Positions 36,669 to 47,459 of a stretch of 64,000 nt of DNA are shown one piece after another. The notes under the pieces were generated by a model, which saw only the letters and a program-made list of their open reading frames with translations, searched no databases and was not told the origin of the DNA. Made by a program: the position numbers and the translations under genes. Positions within the stretch are counted from its first letter, which is position 1. Each line of letters begins with the position of its first letter. The stretch is from assembly GCA_025024175.1 (NCBI GenBank), contig QCXZ01000137.1:60662911-60726910 (forward strand), in the 5' to 3' direction. Source of the DNA: Rhyzopertha dominica. Taxonomy: Eukaryota > Arthropoda > Insecta > Coleoptera > Bostrichidae.

Positions 36669-36830
36669 TGTAACATATTCTAGTAGGCCAGGGTAAAACA
36701 ACTACCTAAATATTATCTTGTTTATATTAATTGTATTTGTCATTAAGATTTGAATTGTACGAATCAGTTTTGCAACATATAAATACTGTTAATTACCTGC
36801 TATTTAATTAGTTTTGGGCAGTATATTACA
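36669..36830 (+). repeat. 3' LTR
   Basis: Starts TGTAACATATTC and ends GTATATTACA; direct repeat of the 5' LTR. Contains TATAAATA at 36,778-36,785. Confidence 0.88.
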
Positions 36831-37592
36831 CTGACATACATGAAAATCATTCGACGTTTTTATATTTCCATGTTCATTTACAAAACCAAGATTGCATTTT
36901 TCAACTTCTAGACGCGATCGACTAGGTACTTCTCCGACACGAGCGAGTCTTTGTTCAGCATCATCAACTTTTTATTAAACAATTTTATGATTTTCTTATT
37001 TTTATTTAGTTTTCAGTTGTAGTTGCATATCAGTAACTATTTCATTTTAGGTTTCTTATTGGCCCGCTTGCGCCTCTACTACTTAGCTCTGTTTTCATTC
37101 CTCTTGGGCTTCCTGGGTTGCTATAAGTTCGGGTTTTATCCTTTCTTGTTATTTTTTCATTTTCTTTTGATCTGTTTTCATTTCCAGTATGAGTTGCATT
37201 AGCTATTGTAACTGCAGATCCATGTTGGTAGATTGGCTTCGCTCGTCACTGGTAGGTATTGAAAATACCTCCTCACTTATCCGACTTTACACCATCTAGT
37301 CGAATCACCATCTTATGGAAGAACACAGCACTGCAGAAATCCATAATCCACGTCATGACACCAGTTGCTACGATATAGGGTCCGAAAAGTGCGGATTTCT
37401 AATTTAACTTCCTTTATTTACGCACTAGTGACGAAATGCAGCAACTGTAACGCTACTAGTTCAATACTTTACTATTCCAACACTACTAATTTAAAGTAAG
37501 AATTTAGGATGGCAATGCCATCTGTCAGTATTACACTGACATGATGACAAAGCCACCTAGCTGCCTTAACGGGAACCAGTTCTATGCCGTGT

Positions 37593-37674
37593 TGTCTACA
37601 TTAGACCTAAACTGCACTGATGAGCTGTAATGACAGCGAAATAGTACTATCTGCAGTTGGTTGAGGTGTAGACA
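37593..37674 (+). ncRNA. Hammerhead ribozyme, type I, unit 1
   Basis: All conserved parts are in place. Stem I: AACTGCA (37,610-37,616) pairs with TGCAGTT (37,652-37,658), extended beyond an internal loop by TGTCTACA (37,593-37,600) with TGTAGACA (37,667-37,674). Core: CTGATGA (37,617-37,623). Stem II: GCTGT-AATG-ACAGC (37,624-37,637). Core: GAA (37,638-37,640). Stem III: ATAG-TA-CTAT (37,641-37,650). The cleavage base is C at 37,651. Open stem I makes it type I. The internal loop in stem I and the stem II loop could make the tertiary contact natural hammerheads use. Confidence 0.92.
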
Positions 37675-37944
37675 GCACAGCATAGACATGCATTTTAATG
37701 TATGTTGGTTCTTGCCCGTCAGCAAAAAGTGCCGTGGGGGCCTGCTGTCAAATTGAAGTATGCAGTTGCATGCCAATTTGTCAGGCTACAGGTCACTTCC
37801 TTTAGGAAGTAGTTTCCATTAAGGCAGCTAGGTGGCTTTGTCATCATGTCAGTGTAATACTGACAGATGGCATTGCCATCCTAAATTCTTACTTTCATCA
37901 TACCATTGCTTTGGTATATAAGCAAAACCAGTTCTATGCCGTGT

Positions 37945-38026
37945 TGTCTACATTAGACCTAAACTGCACTGATGAGCTGTAATGACAGCGAAATAGTACT
38001 ATCTGCAGTTGGTTGAGGTGTAGACA
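37945..38026 (+). ncRNA. Hammerhead ribozyme, type I, unit 2
   Basis: Identical to unit 1 and displaced by exactly 352 nt: core CTGATGA at 37,969-37,975, cleavage base C at 38,003, distal stem I 37,945-37,952 with 38,019-38,026. The two units share at least 120 bp without a difference that I can see, from CCAGTTCTATGCC to the CATGCATTTTA end. Confidence 0.92.
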
Positions 38027-38309
38027 GCACAGCATAGACATGCATTTTACTACTAATTTAATTCAACACTAATTGAAAACACTCCACTTCACTATACTAA
38101 CTCAAAACGCTTGGGTCGCTGCGTTTGCTTGCTTAACTGCTTTTCAAATCAGACTGAAACCGCGTGCTTTCTGTCGCGCTTTGTATAGACTAATATTCCA
38201 TATTCCTGTCTAGCATGAAAGCTTCGAGAACATACGAGAGCTAGAAAGCAACTACACCAATGTCACACACAGTCTGGTTGTCTAATCCGCAGGCTCTATG
38301 GCAACAGCG

Positions 38310-39397
38310 CAGTACACCTAATAGTAATAGGTTCTTCAGCGAAGGTAGTGAAGTGGTCACAAAAGGATAATTATTTAATTGTAACTATTTTAACCACCTA
38401 AGGTTTTGGGTTGAGCTTGATTTCGGGTAATAATTATCTACAACAAAACGTACTGCACCATTAGTGGTTCACAACATCGCCGATGACATAAATCTTTATG
38501 TCTGACGACAGTAATATACATTACATTTGAAATAAAATATTGGTTAAAGTGAAAAAGTGCCATACTCTAAAATTCAGTCGCAAAATTAATCCTCCGTTAC
38601 ACCATAAGTACAACATATATTCTAAAAAACTTCGAGATAAGATTTACGAGTGCTTTTGCCACATTACAGTTCTGTAAATAGCAAATTTTGTGTTGGTTAT
38701 GCACTTATTTTATAATTCTTTACCTTTGCTTTTGCGACATCCTAACTAAACAAATAATTGTAAACATTTATGTTGAGTAATCGCAGATACATAAGATTTT
38801 TCAGCCTATACTGCCAGACACCGACAATTGCAATTGGTTAAAGTAAATGTCCAAGTTACTATTGATACTAACGAGCGCTTGCATATTTATGGCGAATAAA
38901 TATTAATGTAGCTCTTCCAAAATTCCTCCAACAATTATTCAAAGTTGGGAATATTTTCTGAGTAAATAACGATGCTCACCAGCGTGGGAGGTATCATGTT
39001 ACGTAACCATAAGCCGGGTTATCATCCTTCGTCAAAAACTAACCTGCTTAATATGCCCTAAACGTTGGAATGAATAAAGGAACATGGTAAATCCCGAGCG
39101 GTGGTGCATAATCGAATTTGTTCATCTTCGTTAGCGCTCCTCTTGTTTGAAACTGACGTCGGCTGCATGGTCGACGATCCTGGCGCATGCAGATTTATTA
39201 TGCGCCCGAGACGAATGGGCTGTGTCGATTGCATTTAGGACTTGTTAGTTGTGATGTAGGAAGATTTAAGGTTTATATTTGGAGTGGGATTATTGGTTTA
39301 CTTTTGGATTGTACAACACTGCACATTTTGGTAAACAAAAGTTTTAATCAGGGACACAGACCTTTGATGCTCATAATAGAAATATTGATTTCAAGCA
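38310..39397. other. Unassigned stretch
   Basis: Nothing recognised. Confidence 0.4.
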
Positions 39398-40265
39398 CAG
39401 GGTTTCTATAAATGATTCATGCATCCTGGCGCTTGAGAAAATTATCGATTAAATCAATTTGCCACCTCTCAGGAAAGTAAACGTAACTATTGCTTTGACA
39501 GATACTTGTCATCTGTTGAATGTCGACTTATTTGATATATTTTGATGTGAGAAAACGTGTAAGAATGTATATCTTCAGCATATGGTGTAGTGTTTTGTAA
39601 GATAATTAACTCTAACTTCGTTGCATAAAGCTCAGATTTCGGAGGTGTGGAGTGACATGGTTTCGTATAACTTTTAGGAGTATCGTAGTTATGAGGTTAT
39701 GACTAAAGTAAGCCTGTTAAATTATACTGTGATGAACTAGCCTAACCCAATGGTGAAATTAGCATTTAGGATCTATGCTGTTGCAGTGACGTTAATTGCA
39801 CTACCTGGGACGTTTCCTAACCTAAAAATTGTAAATAGCTAAGTTGTGATGGTGTACTGGTGTAATGCTAGTTACAAAATGACATGCATCAAAATAGGGA
39901 AAGGCTGAGATTGACTGCGTAGGTTTTAAAATCTGCGGAAAAGAACTAAATTTATAAAGCCGCATGTCTGAAAGTCGGTGACCGCAACAAAGGCAAGACG
40001 TAGTTGTGCATATTAAAGGAATGTTGTTTAGTTTCGTACAAGCAAATTATTGTTATTACCTACATACCTTTTGCAGAAAATAGAACCGTAAATTGCTGGA
40101 AAGTTTTTATAAAAGCGTCACTTTAATGGCGATAACTTGATCCCTCAACCTGCAGTACAGTGTTATTGTGCTTATTATTGTAGATTGGCGCAGTTAAAAA
40201 AGGCGGCACAAAGAATCCAGAAATCAATGCCGCCCGCGTTGCGTGAATTACTTGTAGAAACCCAA
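39398..40265 (-). mobile_element. 'CAGGGTTTCTAT' family, long copy
   Basis: The left end CAGGGTTTCTATAAATGATT is followed by TCGATTAAATCAATTTGCC, the block seen at the right end of other copies, so this copy is in reverse orientation. The right end (GGCGGCACAAAG...TTGTAGAAACCC) is decayed. At about 868 bp it is the longest member. Its middle (about 39,660-39,800) matches, in reverse, the extra internal segment of the 674-bp copy at 50.7 kb, so the short copies are internal-deletion derivatives. No transposase frame is visible. Confidence 0.7.
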
Positions 40266-41798
40266 CATATGCTTCTTTATAAGGAACCTTTTATGATTTA
40301 GTGCTTCGGTTTACGGGTTTTTGTTTTGTTCGTGTAGATGTTGAAAATAAGTCAGTTCTGTCGTTATCCCTGATTTGCTACTCGTTGCAGGATGCCTATA
40401 GGTGTATAACGAGCGAATACAATTCTAAATAGGGCTTATTTGCTCAAATTTGACAAAACGATGAAACAGGCAGCTTAGAGTTAAAAAATAGCTTGATTTT
40501 GAGGCGATTGAAACAGAGCAGCCTGTTAACAATGACGAAGACATGACGTCATCAATAGTTACAAACGGTAATATGCGGTTATTCAACATGTACATAATAT
40601 AACGTTCTAAATAATTACATAGAGAAGTAGGCAAGCAAATGGGTTAACATGTTGGTACTTCGTGTTTTTTCCGACTTCAGTTAACACTTGTTGAATATCT
40701 GATTTCGAGATTTGATTATTTTAGATTTTGTTTCTGGAGTCATTTAAAAGGTAGAGTATATGTAGTCCTTCCAGACACGGCGCTGGAAGAACTACAATCC
40801 TGTATTCGAGCTGAAATGCGATTACTACCTCCAGACTTCTTTGAACTAAATGTCTAAAATGTCTGTGTGATTTGAGCAACGTCAACTTGTAAATGGACTT
40901 TAATTTGAACATTTGTGGTATAAAATATTTTTTGCTAATTTCAAACCTTGTTTAATAATTATATGCTGATACCAAGAGTACTTAAAGACGGATTTTGTTT
41001 TATTTGTGAACTTTATCTTTATGCATACCTGTGTTGTTACAATTATTGTGCCCATTTCGATTGTTTTTTTTTAATGCGAAATGGCATACTGGTATATAGC
41101 ACTATTAAAAAAGAATTGATGATGTCATATCTTCGTTACAGTAAAAGACTGCTTTCTTTCAATTATCTCAAAAGAATCTCCTATAAATCTGTTATGTGTT
41201 TTGGCGCTTTTTCGATTTTTTAAAAAATTTTTATGAGTTTATATATGCCCAACACTGAAATGAATAAGTGTTATTTTGAATTAACCGAAATTTTAGACGT
41301 TACATGAAACGTATAGTTACGCTATAAACGACAATGGCATGTTACCTGCATAATAAAAATGATACTCACTATTCTCCAAAGCTGACACTAGATTCGATGG
41401 TTATAAACAAAGTAGTAGTGGTCCCAATATTTTTCTTTGCGTTACACCACATGATACATTATATAATTCTAACACGCTACTGCCAATTCTCATAATTTAT
41501 TTTCTTAAATGCATATAGGTAATAATTATAATCAGGCTTAAATATCTCATAGTACAGTGTATCAAATGCTCTGGAGAACACTAGCAGTAGCAACAGACCG
41601 AGTTTTTTTATCATTACATGTTTTCATTGGCCCATGTTATTTTACTGTTTGTATAACTGATTGTGTAGTATTTTGAAACTACAAGTGAATATATGACATA
41701 TTAAACGAATAGATTTTACTACTTATATATGACACTATATCACAGTTTACATGACTATGTTACATGGGGCTGCTAATAAAGAACTAATGAATAATGTA
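40266..41798. other. Unassigned stretch
   Basis: Short open frames only (for example 40,948-41,223), with no recognisable motif. Confidence 0.4.
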
Positions 41799-41975
41799 TA
41801 CGAGGGTGAATGCTCTCAGCGTCCATAATGTTAGATAACATGTTTTGGGATCGATCGCTGTAACTATAAAGCACTGAAAAAAATTATTAATATGACGTTT
41901 CGATTACGCCTGTAATCTCTGTTAAAGACGAGAACTTTAAAATACGTCTGACATGAGTTTGAATTAGTTCGTGCG
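41799..41975 (-). mobile_element. Relative of the hairpin/PLE-tail family, not folded back
   Basis: On the minus strand the segment ends GGACGCTGAGAGCATTCACC followed by CTCGTA, the same 3' end as the hairpin elements at 18.5 and 35.2 kb. Upstream it carries GATTACAGGCGTAATCGAAACGTC, a perfect six-pair stem next to GAAACGTC. Here the arm occurs once, so it shows the unfolded arrangement from which the hairpin copies may derive. The 5' end is uncertain. Confidence 0.55.
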
Positions 41976-42084
41976 GATACAAGCAATTCCTGGAGATAAC
42001 TAACCGTCATAATACAACAGCTATCTGTACCTGGTAGATAAAGCTCTTAGAAAATACAATTGCAAGGCTATTTGAAGGTTTACC

Positions 42085-42252
42085 ATGGACTGTCAGAACG
42101 TAAAGACCGTGAATCTAGATACCGATCAAACTAGAAACTTTCCGAAGGCAGACAAGATTAAAAGCTTTAACGAATTATGTGAACATTTCCGAACTCACTT
42201 AAATGATTTAGATGGCTGGAATTGGAAACTTTCCAACACGGTGTATGCTTAA
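42085..42252 (+). CDS. Short 55-codon ORF, unrecognised
   Basis: A true ATG opens a frame of 55 codons (MDCQNVKTVNLD...) ending at TAA 42,250-42,252. The product is polar and contains DLDGWNWKLSN. No family is recognised and there is no supporting context; it may be a chance frame. Confidence 0.12.
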   Translation: MDCQNVKTVNLDTDQTRNFPKADKIKSFNELCEHFRTHLNDLDGWNWKLSNTVYA

Positions 42253-43778
42253 TGGTTTAAATAACTATCGATGTGATGGGTGATTTAAACAATTATTAGG
42301 AAGAATTATGTGGTGTGTAGTATATAGCGTAATAACTAAAAAATTGCATGTGGGAGTTTATTTGAAAAGCAAAGCGATTGCTTTAGTGGATTTAAAGCTC
42401 ACCAAGTGGTCATAAATGGAGTTTGTTCACCAATGCGGTTTCCAAGCAGTTATAATAGTTACAATTATCAACAAAAAGATTTGAGTATATACAGAATAAG
42501 TAGTGTTTTATTTGGCTAACTGGCTGATGTGTTTTATCTGTATTTTGATATGTGGAAGCAAAGTAAAATTCTTTTAGTAAAACTGATTCAATTATTCAAA
42601 TTTTTACAGCGACCAGTTAAACTAATTAAGGAAGGATAATAACTTTAGAAGATTACGCTCATATACAAAATGATTATGGTATATTTTTCAAAAATGTGCT
42701 ATTAACGGAGTATATTTAGTATCATATGATAAACCTATTGACTAATTGTATGCTAACTAGCGTAATGTTCATTATAGTAGCTAGAGCACATGTTTTTTAG
42801 ATGAATTTTTCTGCAAGTTCAACGCCATACAACATATATATTTCAAGTAATAACAGACTTCGTTATCGATACATTCTTGCTCTGTACAATGAGTGAATGC
42901 ACCATGTTATCTACTCGTATCTAGCAATCCTTCCAATTTGTAAAGTGGTTCAGACATTCTTACTGAGATAAATTAAAATTAAGAAAATGTCTTTTAAACT
43001 CTCAATCATTAATTTTTATGGTGTCGTGATACTTTTTTTCGGAATAATCTCTACCTATTTATAATAATTAATGCATGATTTGTAATGTTAGATAAACTCA
43101 ATTTGCACCTAATGCATTAACTAACATTAATTTCAGTTATTCCCCATAATTTTATGAAATATTTTAGTATAAACCTGAAAAATTCAATATTGTTGGCTTA
43201 CGATCGTTGGTTGTTTTTACATATATCGTCCCGCTTCACGTTTTTTTTTAAAGCGAATTAATTAAATATTGACATAAATAGCAACATTTAGATAACTTGT
43301 TTTTTGCAAGTACTTACATATTCATTCGTTTGTTAAACACGTACTGACTTAAATTAGTATGTTCTCGCTCCTTATTAGAGCATAAAGGAACCCTATCACA
43401 ATTTCTAATATAAGGCAAATATCAAATTGCGAAATGCCTTTTCAGAGATGCAAACATAGTGAACATCGAAAAGATTAAAATTGCATTTTCAGTTAACAAT
43501 TTAGCCCAAATTTACCGTATTTTCGAAAGATCTGCCTTTATCTTGGTTACTAATGCTCGTAGTACTTCGTTCTAGTTTTCGTTGTTGGTGGAATTACCGA
43601 TAACGTATTTGAAGAAGCAACTGAATCATTTGTATCAGGTAAAATAATATAGATACTAGATTAGTTTAAAGAATTAGATTTTACTCTTTAAGAAAATTAA
43701 AAACTATTTTTGTTTCGCATTATTTTGAATATTGCGATATGATATTATTGTTGCAGTTCTCGTTTGTCATTAAGTTTC
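42253..43778. other. Unassigned stretch
   Basis: Nothing recognised. Confidence 0.4.
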
Positions 43779-43780
43779 TA

Positions 43781-44147
43781 CAGGGTTTCTATAAATGATT
43801 AATGCAACGGGGGGTGGCTTTGATTTCAAAATTCTTTGTGCCGCCTATTTGTAACTGCTGCCAAGCTACACTATGCACGGCGATAGTAGTTGCAGGTTGC
43901 AGATCAATGTCACCCCACAGCTCCTAAATGTGAGCTTTCTGCAACCTTAAAGTTAATTATACCACAAAAAACTACATAGTATGTTGAAAATACACACTCC
44001 TAGGCGTTTTCTCTTATTAAAATATATCAAATAATTCAAAAATCGACAGATGAGGAATATACGTCACTTTCCTAAGAGGCGCCAAATTGACTTAATCGAT
44101 AATTTCTACAAGCGCCCTGGATGGATGAATCATTTATAGAAACCCTG
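43781..44147 (+). mobile_element. 'CAGGGTTTCTAT' MITE, 367 bp
   Basis: Starts CAGGGTTTCTATAAATGATT and ends AATCATTTATAGAAACCCTG, with TA on both sides (43,779-43,780; 44,148-44,149). It is collinear with the 365-bp copy at 1.34 kb. No coding capacity. Confidence 0.88.
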
Positions 44148-44149
44148 TA

Positions 44150-45860
44150 TATTCCAAAGTGAAGCTGCATAACATCGTAATTAGAAAGGCTAGCGAAATC
44201 TTCCAGAAAAAGTTAAACCTAAGCCAGAGGTAATGAAGGACATTGATTTTAAATGTTCTTTTTAATGCAGATATGGATATTAGGCAAAATTTGAAGTACC
44301 GATGGATCTGTCTGTTAAAGGTGACTCTGCTTGATCCACAGTACGCTGATATTCAAGTTTTACGTCTAAAAGCCACTTCAATAACCTGTCTACACACAGC
44401 AACCCCTATAAGAAGCTAAAGTGACCTATGTATAACTGGTAATGGATGGGTATTAGCAATGGTGCGTGAAATAACACGTATAATGAAATGTGGGCGAAAG
44501 GCACTAGCTTTTGACAAAACGCCGTTCGTTCATAACTACAAGGCAATTTATCACATCCTGTCGAACGCACATACCTAGTTCGAAGTAGAGATGGGCGCAT
44601 AGAGCAGTTTTTTAGTTGCCGTTATTGTACTATTTTGCAATGTAGGTACAGGAACAGCCTATTTGAACTGTTTATATATAATAAAATAAGATCAACAGTT
44701 GAAGAGTAGTCCCTCTAGAGCTAAAGCAAATATCACGTGGGGTAGAGCTGTTTATTACGCCAGTCTAATGTTTCCCTTGTTGACAATTTGCCGGGGATAT
44801 CAAGAATCAGCAAAATACGAGGTTAATTAAGCATTGGTGTTTACGTTTGCTATCGCGTAATTATCGGCAAAATAACTCTAAATCACAATTATTTCATCGC
44901 AGCAAATTACAGAACTCGTAAGAAGCTAGAACTTAACACGTGGTTAGATTTGGCTTGATACCAGGAATAATTCAACTACTGTATTTTTTATACACGAATC
45001 TACNGGGTACTGAGTTTANCATGCATAAATNGGAATTGTAGCTTGTATTAAAAAACGCATGAAGTTTTTAAAAAAGATTTCAGGTTAAAAAATGTTAGAT
45101 ATATGAACTGAGTAGCTAGCACCTACCAAGACAGAAAAATACATGTGATTGGGATACCTTAAACCTGGCGTCTACAAATTGTTTATGAACCGAATCATCT
45201 TAGGATTTTTACTACACGTTAATGGGCCACAATGCAATAAAGGAAAAATGTTGGTATTTGGAAATACTTACATATTTATCGCTTACTGTAAACACACGAT
45301 ATAAAATAAATGAAATTGAATGTCAATTTTAAAGTAATTCAGCTTTTAAAATATTAATAATACGAGGTTCAAATTTTGATTTACAGTAGAAATTATAGAA
45401 GTTTTTCTGTTTAACTTTAGCTGTTTTATTTGCTTGCAGATATACGTTGTCTTAAAGGCTGACATAAATTCAGCAACATTTAAAAATTCAATTTATTTTT
45501 TTTGTAAAAATTGAGAAAGTGTTCTGGTTTATATTTATCATTAATACAACAATTTTGCTGCACAGTTTACTATTTCTACACGAATATCGCTGTGGATGTC
45601 TATACGTCGTAGTAAAACGGATTTCTTATATCCTATTTTTTTCATTGACATCCAGGTCAGTTCAGGTCGTTTTTCAAATAGCTTCCTTTCAATTAAGAAT
45701 GCGCTATAGGTACCTATAATTGTACACAGGACAAATAAATTAATAAAGTTTCGACTTTGCTCTGAATGCTTTGATATTACCCAACAAATCAATTATTAAA
45801 GGATTTTTGCACTATAACATTAAATTTAATTCGTTTAAGTTGGTCACCAAAACCACTATG
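44150..45860. other. Unassigned stretch
   Basis: Nothing recognised. Ambiguous bases cluster at 45,004-45,031. Confidence 0.4.
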
Positions 45861-45865
45861 TATGA

Positions 45866-46270
45866 CATGTTGTTTTCCGGGCTGGTTCCCACGTTGGTTA
45901 TTAGACCTTGACGTTTCGACACTCATGTCGGTGTCTTCCTCAGAAGTAGCTCTGAAACTGAAGTGTCCTAGCCTGCTCGGGTATTTATACTCGTCCGGGT
46001 CACTGACGCGTGGGCGTTGTTACGCATGACCGGTTTACAGATTCCAGGTAGGTCGATGCCCCGGTCTCGGTTGTAATTGTGCGGGTTCTTCTGGATTTCG
46101 ATGGCTTCCTTGTACAGTCTCGGCCAGAATCTCGCTTCCATCGACAGCATTTGTGCTTCCTCGAATTTGATGATGTGGCCAGTCTCCATTGGATGTTCTG
46201 CTACAGCCGACCTATCACCTTGCCGCTCTCTGATGTCCCTCACCACGCAGCACGAGCCTTTCTTTATAAA
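45866..46270 (-). pseudogene. Penelope-like element, GIY-YIG C-terminus and tail
   Basis: The minus strand reads RDIRERQGDRSAVAEHPMET, then GHIIKFEEAQMLSMEARFWP, then RLYKEAIEIQKNPHNYNRD and a stop near 45,967. This is the C-terminal half of the GIY-YIG endonuclease domain of Penelope-like elements, including the conserved SAVAEH and EAIEI blocks. The 3' tail (45,911-45,944 on the minus strand) has CTGAGGA, a GACAC/GTGTC stem and GAAACGTC. The GIY-YIG catalytic start and the reverse transcriptase are missing, so the copy is 5'-truncated at about 46,270. Confidence 0.85.
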
Positions 46271-46319
46271 TCAAACCCAACGGAGTTTTTTTGGGATTGT
46301 GTCCGATGTAATGTAATGC

Positions 46320-47250
46320 TATACAGAATTTAATGTAAATCTAATAATAAATAAATACCGCAAAATTTTGCTAGCAGCAAGAATAAAACTACGGAATAAA
46401 AATTAAAAACGTGGTCTTTTTTCATAAACAGCATGTAAAGTTGGGCGTTTTCTTCATATTATTCGTTTTTAAGAAGCTTTGTAGTTAAACTAAAGCTATT
46501 ATTAAAAAATCGGTTCAGTAGGCCCTGCAATTTGAACACTAGTCTTTACAATAAGCCGATGAACTGTACGATGAACTCCACACAACTTGTTTTCGGGCCT
46601 CAGACTAAAGTGTGTTTTTTAATTAATCAAAAAATACCATGTCTTATAGTTAATCTTGATATTTAGTAACAGCTTAAAGTATAACTACTTACTTGTATAT
46701 TCAATTCACCGGTTTGATATTCTGACTACTTCGCATCTCTAGGATCGAGTGGTACATCTCCAAACACTGCCGTCCCGGTCAAAAGGCAGCGTGTTAACAA
46801 TAACGCCAAGAATGGACACAATACGCAACTTCTGCTTTGTGCATGTCTTCTTGTAAGCACAATCCCGCTCGTTCCACTTGAGTAAATGATTTTTACATTG
46901 TGATGCCCTCTCATTCATGTTTTTGATGCATCGAGAGGAGAAATGCGCAACGGGTCGACATTCCTCGCGTTTGTGCAAATCTTCAAAAGACTTTTTTGGT
47001 TCATTTGGCATTTAGCACACTTGTGACAATAATGAAGGGCTTTAAGCATCAAAAAGGCGGCAGATCTGTGTTATAATGTATTAAACGTTCTTTTGTGAAA
47101 ATTTGTATTGCACGTGATTGGTACAAAAAAAGTTTTTTCAGTATCACCAATTGACGAATGGTGATATATTAAATTGTTTGTGTTTTACCGTCTTTGTTCG
47201 TATTTATAGTTGTTTTTGTTGTCGCTGGCTTTTTACGTATAGGTACTGCA
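46320..47250. other. Unassigned stretch
   Basis: A 90-codon minus-strand frame (46,739-47,011, MPNEPKKSFEDLHKREECRP) with several Cys is present. I could not match it to a family. Confidence 0.35.
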
Positions 47251-47252
47251 TA

Positions 47253-47457
47253 TTTGTCGTATACACCATGTGGGTATGCAGAAATGTTTCATTTGTGGGA
47301 TGTGTAATGGAAATGCTCCATGTACTGCGTAGTTTATCCTCAATGGCATTTATACCAAAACTGATTGACGTGTTTACTTGTATAGAGATTCTACACCCAC
47401 GACAAATATAAATGAAATGCATTTCTGCATACTCGCGTGGCGTATACGACATTTGTG
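47253..47457. repeat. Small inverted repeat, about 45-bp arms
   Basis: TATTTGTCGTATACACC... at 47,253-47,298 is matched in inverse by ...GGCGTATACGACATTTG at 47,405-47,457, with about 80% identity, around a ~105-bp loop. No target duplication was found. It may be a decayed MITE. Confidence 0.5.
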
Positions 47458-47459
47458 TA

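Larger units (their letters stand above)
31108..36836 (+). mobile_element. Gypsy (Mag-type) LTR retrotransposon, inactivated
   Basis: Two LTRs of about 160 bp bound a gag-protease-RT-RNase H-integrase order. A candidate target duplication, CTGACA, flanks the element (31,108-31,113; 36,831-36,836). After removing the hAT element in gag and the hairpin element in pol, the body is about 4.2 kb. The LTRs look nearly identical, so the insertion is fairly young, yet gag, protease, RT, RNase H and integrase are separated by stops and frameshifts. Gag and RT style fits the Mag lineage (K02A2.6-like) from memory. No envelope-type ORF is present. Confidence 0.9.
37495..38048 (+). mobile_element. Retrozyme-like element, tandem ribozyme units
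   Basis: The 554-bp insertion is flanked by the 13-bp duplication ACTACTAATTTAA (37,482-37,494; 38,049-38,061). It contains one complete 352-nt period with a hammerhead ribozyme at each end, in direct orientation, and a 3' end GCATAGACATGCATTTT. The first ~76 bp are an inverted copy of 37,816-37,894, as if the 5' end had been reversed during insertion. No ORF is present. A transcript would self-cleave after 37,651 and 38,003 to release a 352-nt RNA. This matches the published description of retrozymes: small non-coding retroelements with hammerheads, moved by other elements' enzymes. Confidence 0.85.
37360..38300 (-). repeat. Possible LTR relic split by the retrozyme
   Basis: The sequence outside the retrozyme (37,360-37,494 and 38,062-38,300) resembles the candidate LTR at 19.45-19.85 kb: a CGAAAA.TGCGGAT block, CCTTTATTTA, and a GAAAACAC...CTTCACTA block occur in the same order. 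Ends are unclear. The call depends on the other candidate being a real LTR. Confidence 0.3.

Noticed and set aside
31108..36836. Envelope gene of an errantivirus-like element
   Set aside because: After integrase the sequence runs directly into the polypurine tract and 3' LTR; there is no room for and no sign of a third ORF.
45911..45944. PLE tail as a working hammerhead ribozyme
   Set aside because: The core strings are present, but there is an extra base before stem II, only a 2-bp stem III and no convincing stem I; I list it only as hammerhead-like.
46077..46333. Two plus-strand frames of about 80 codons
   Set aside because: They are antisense shadows of the PLE GIY-YIG fragment, which has clear family motifs on the minus strand.
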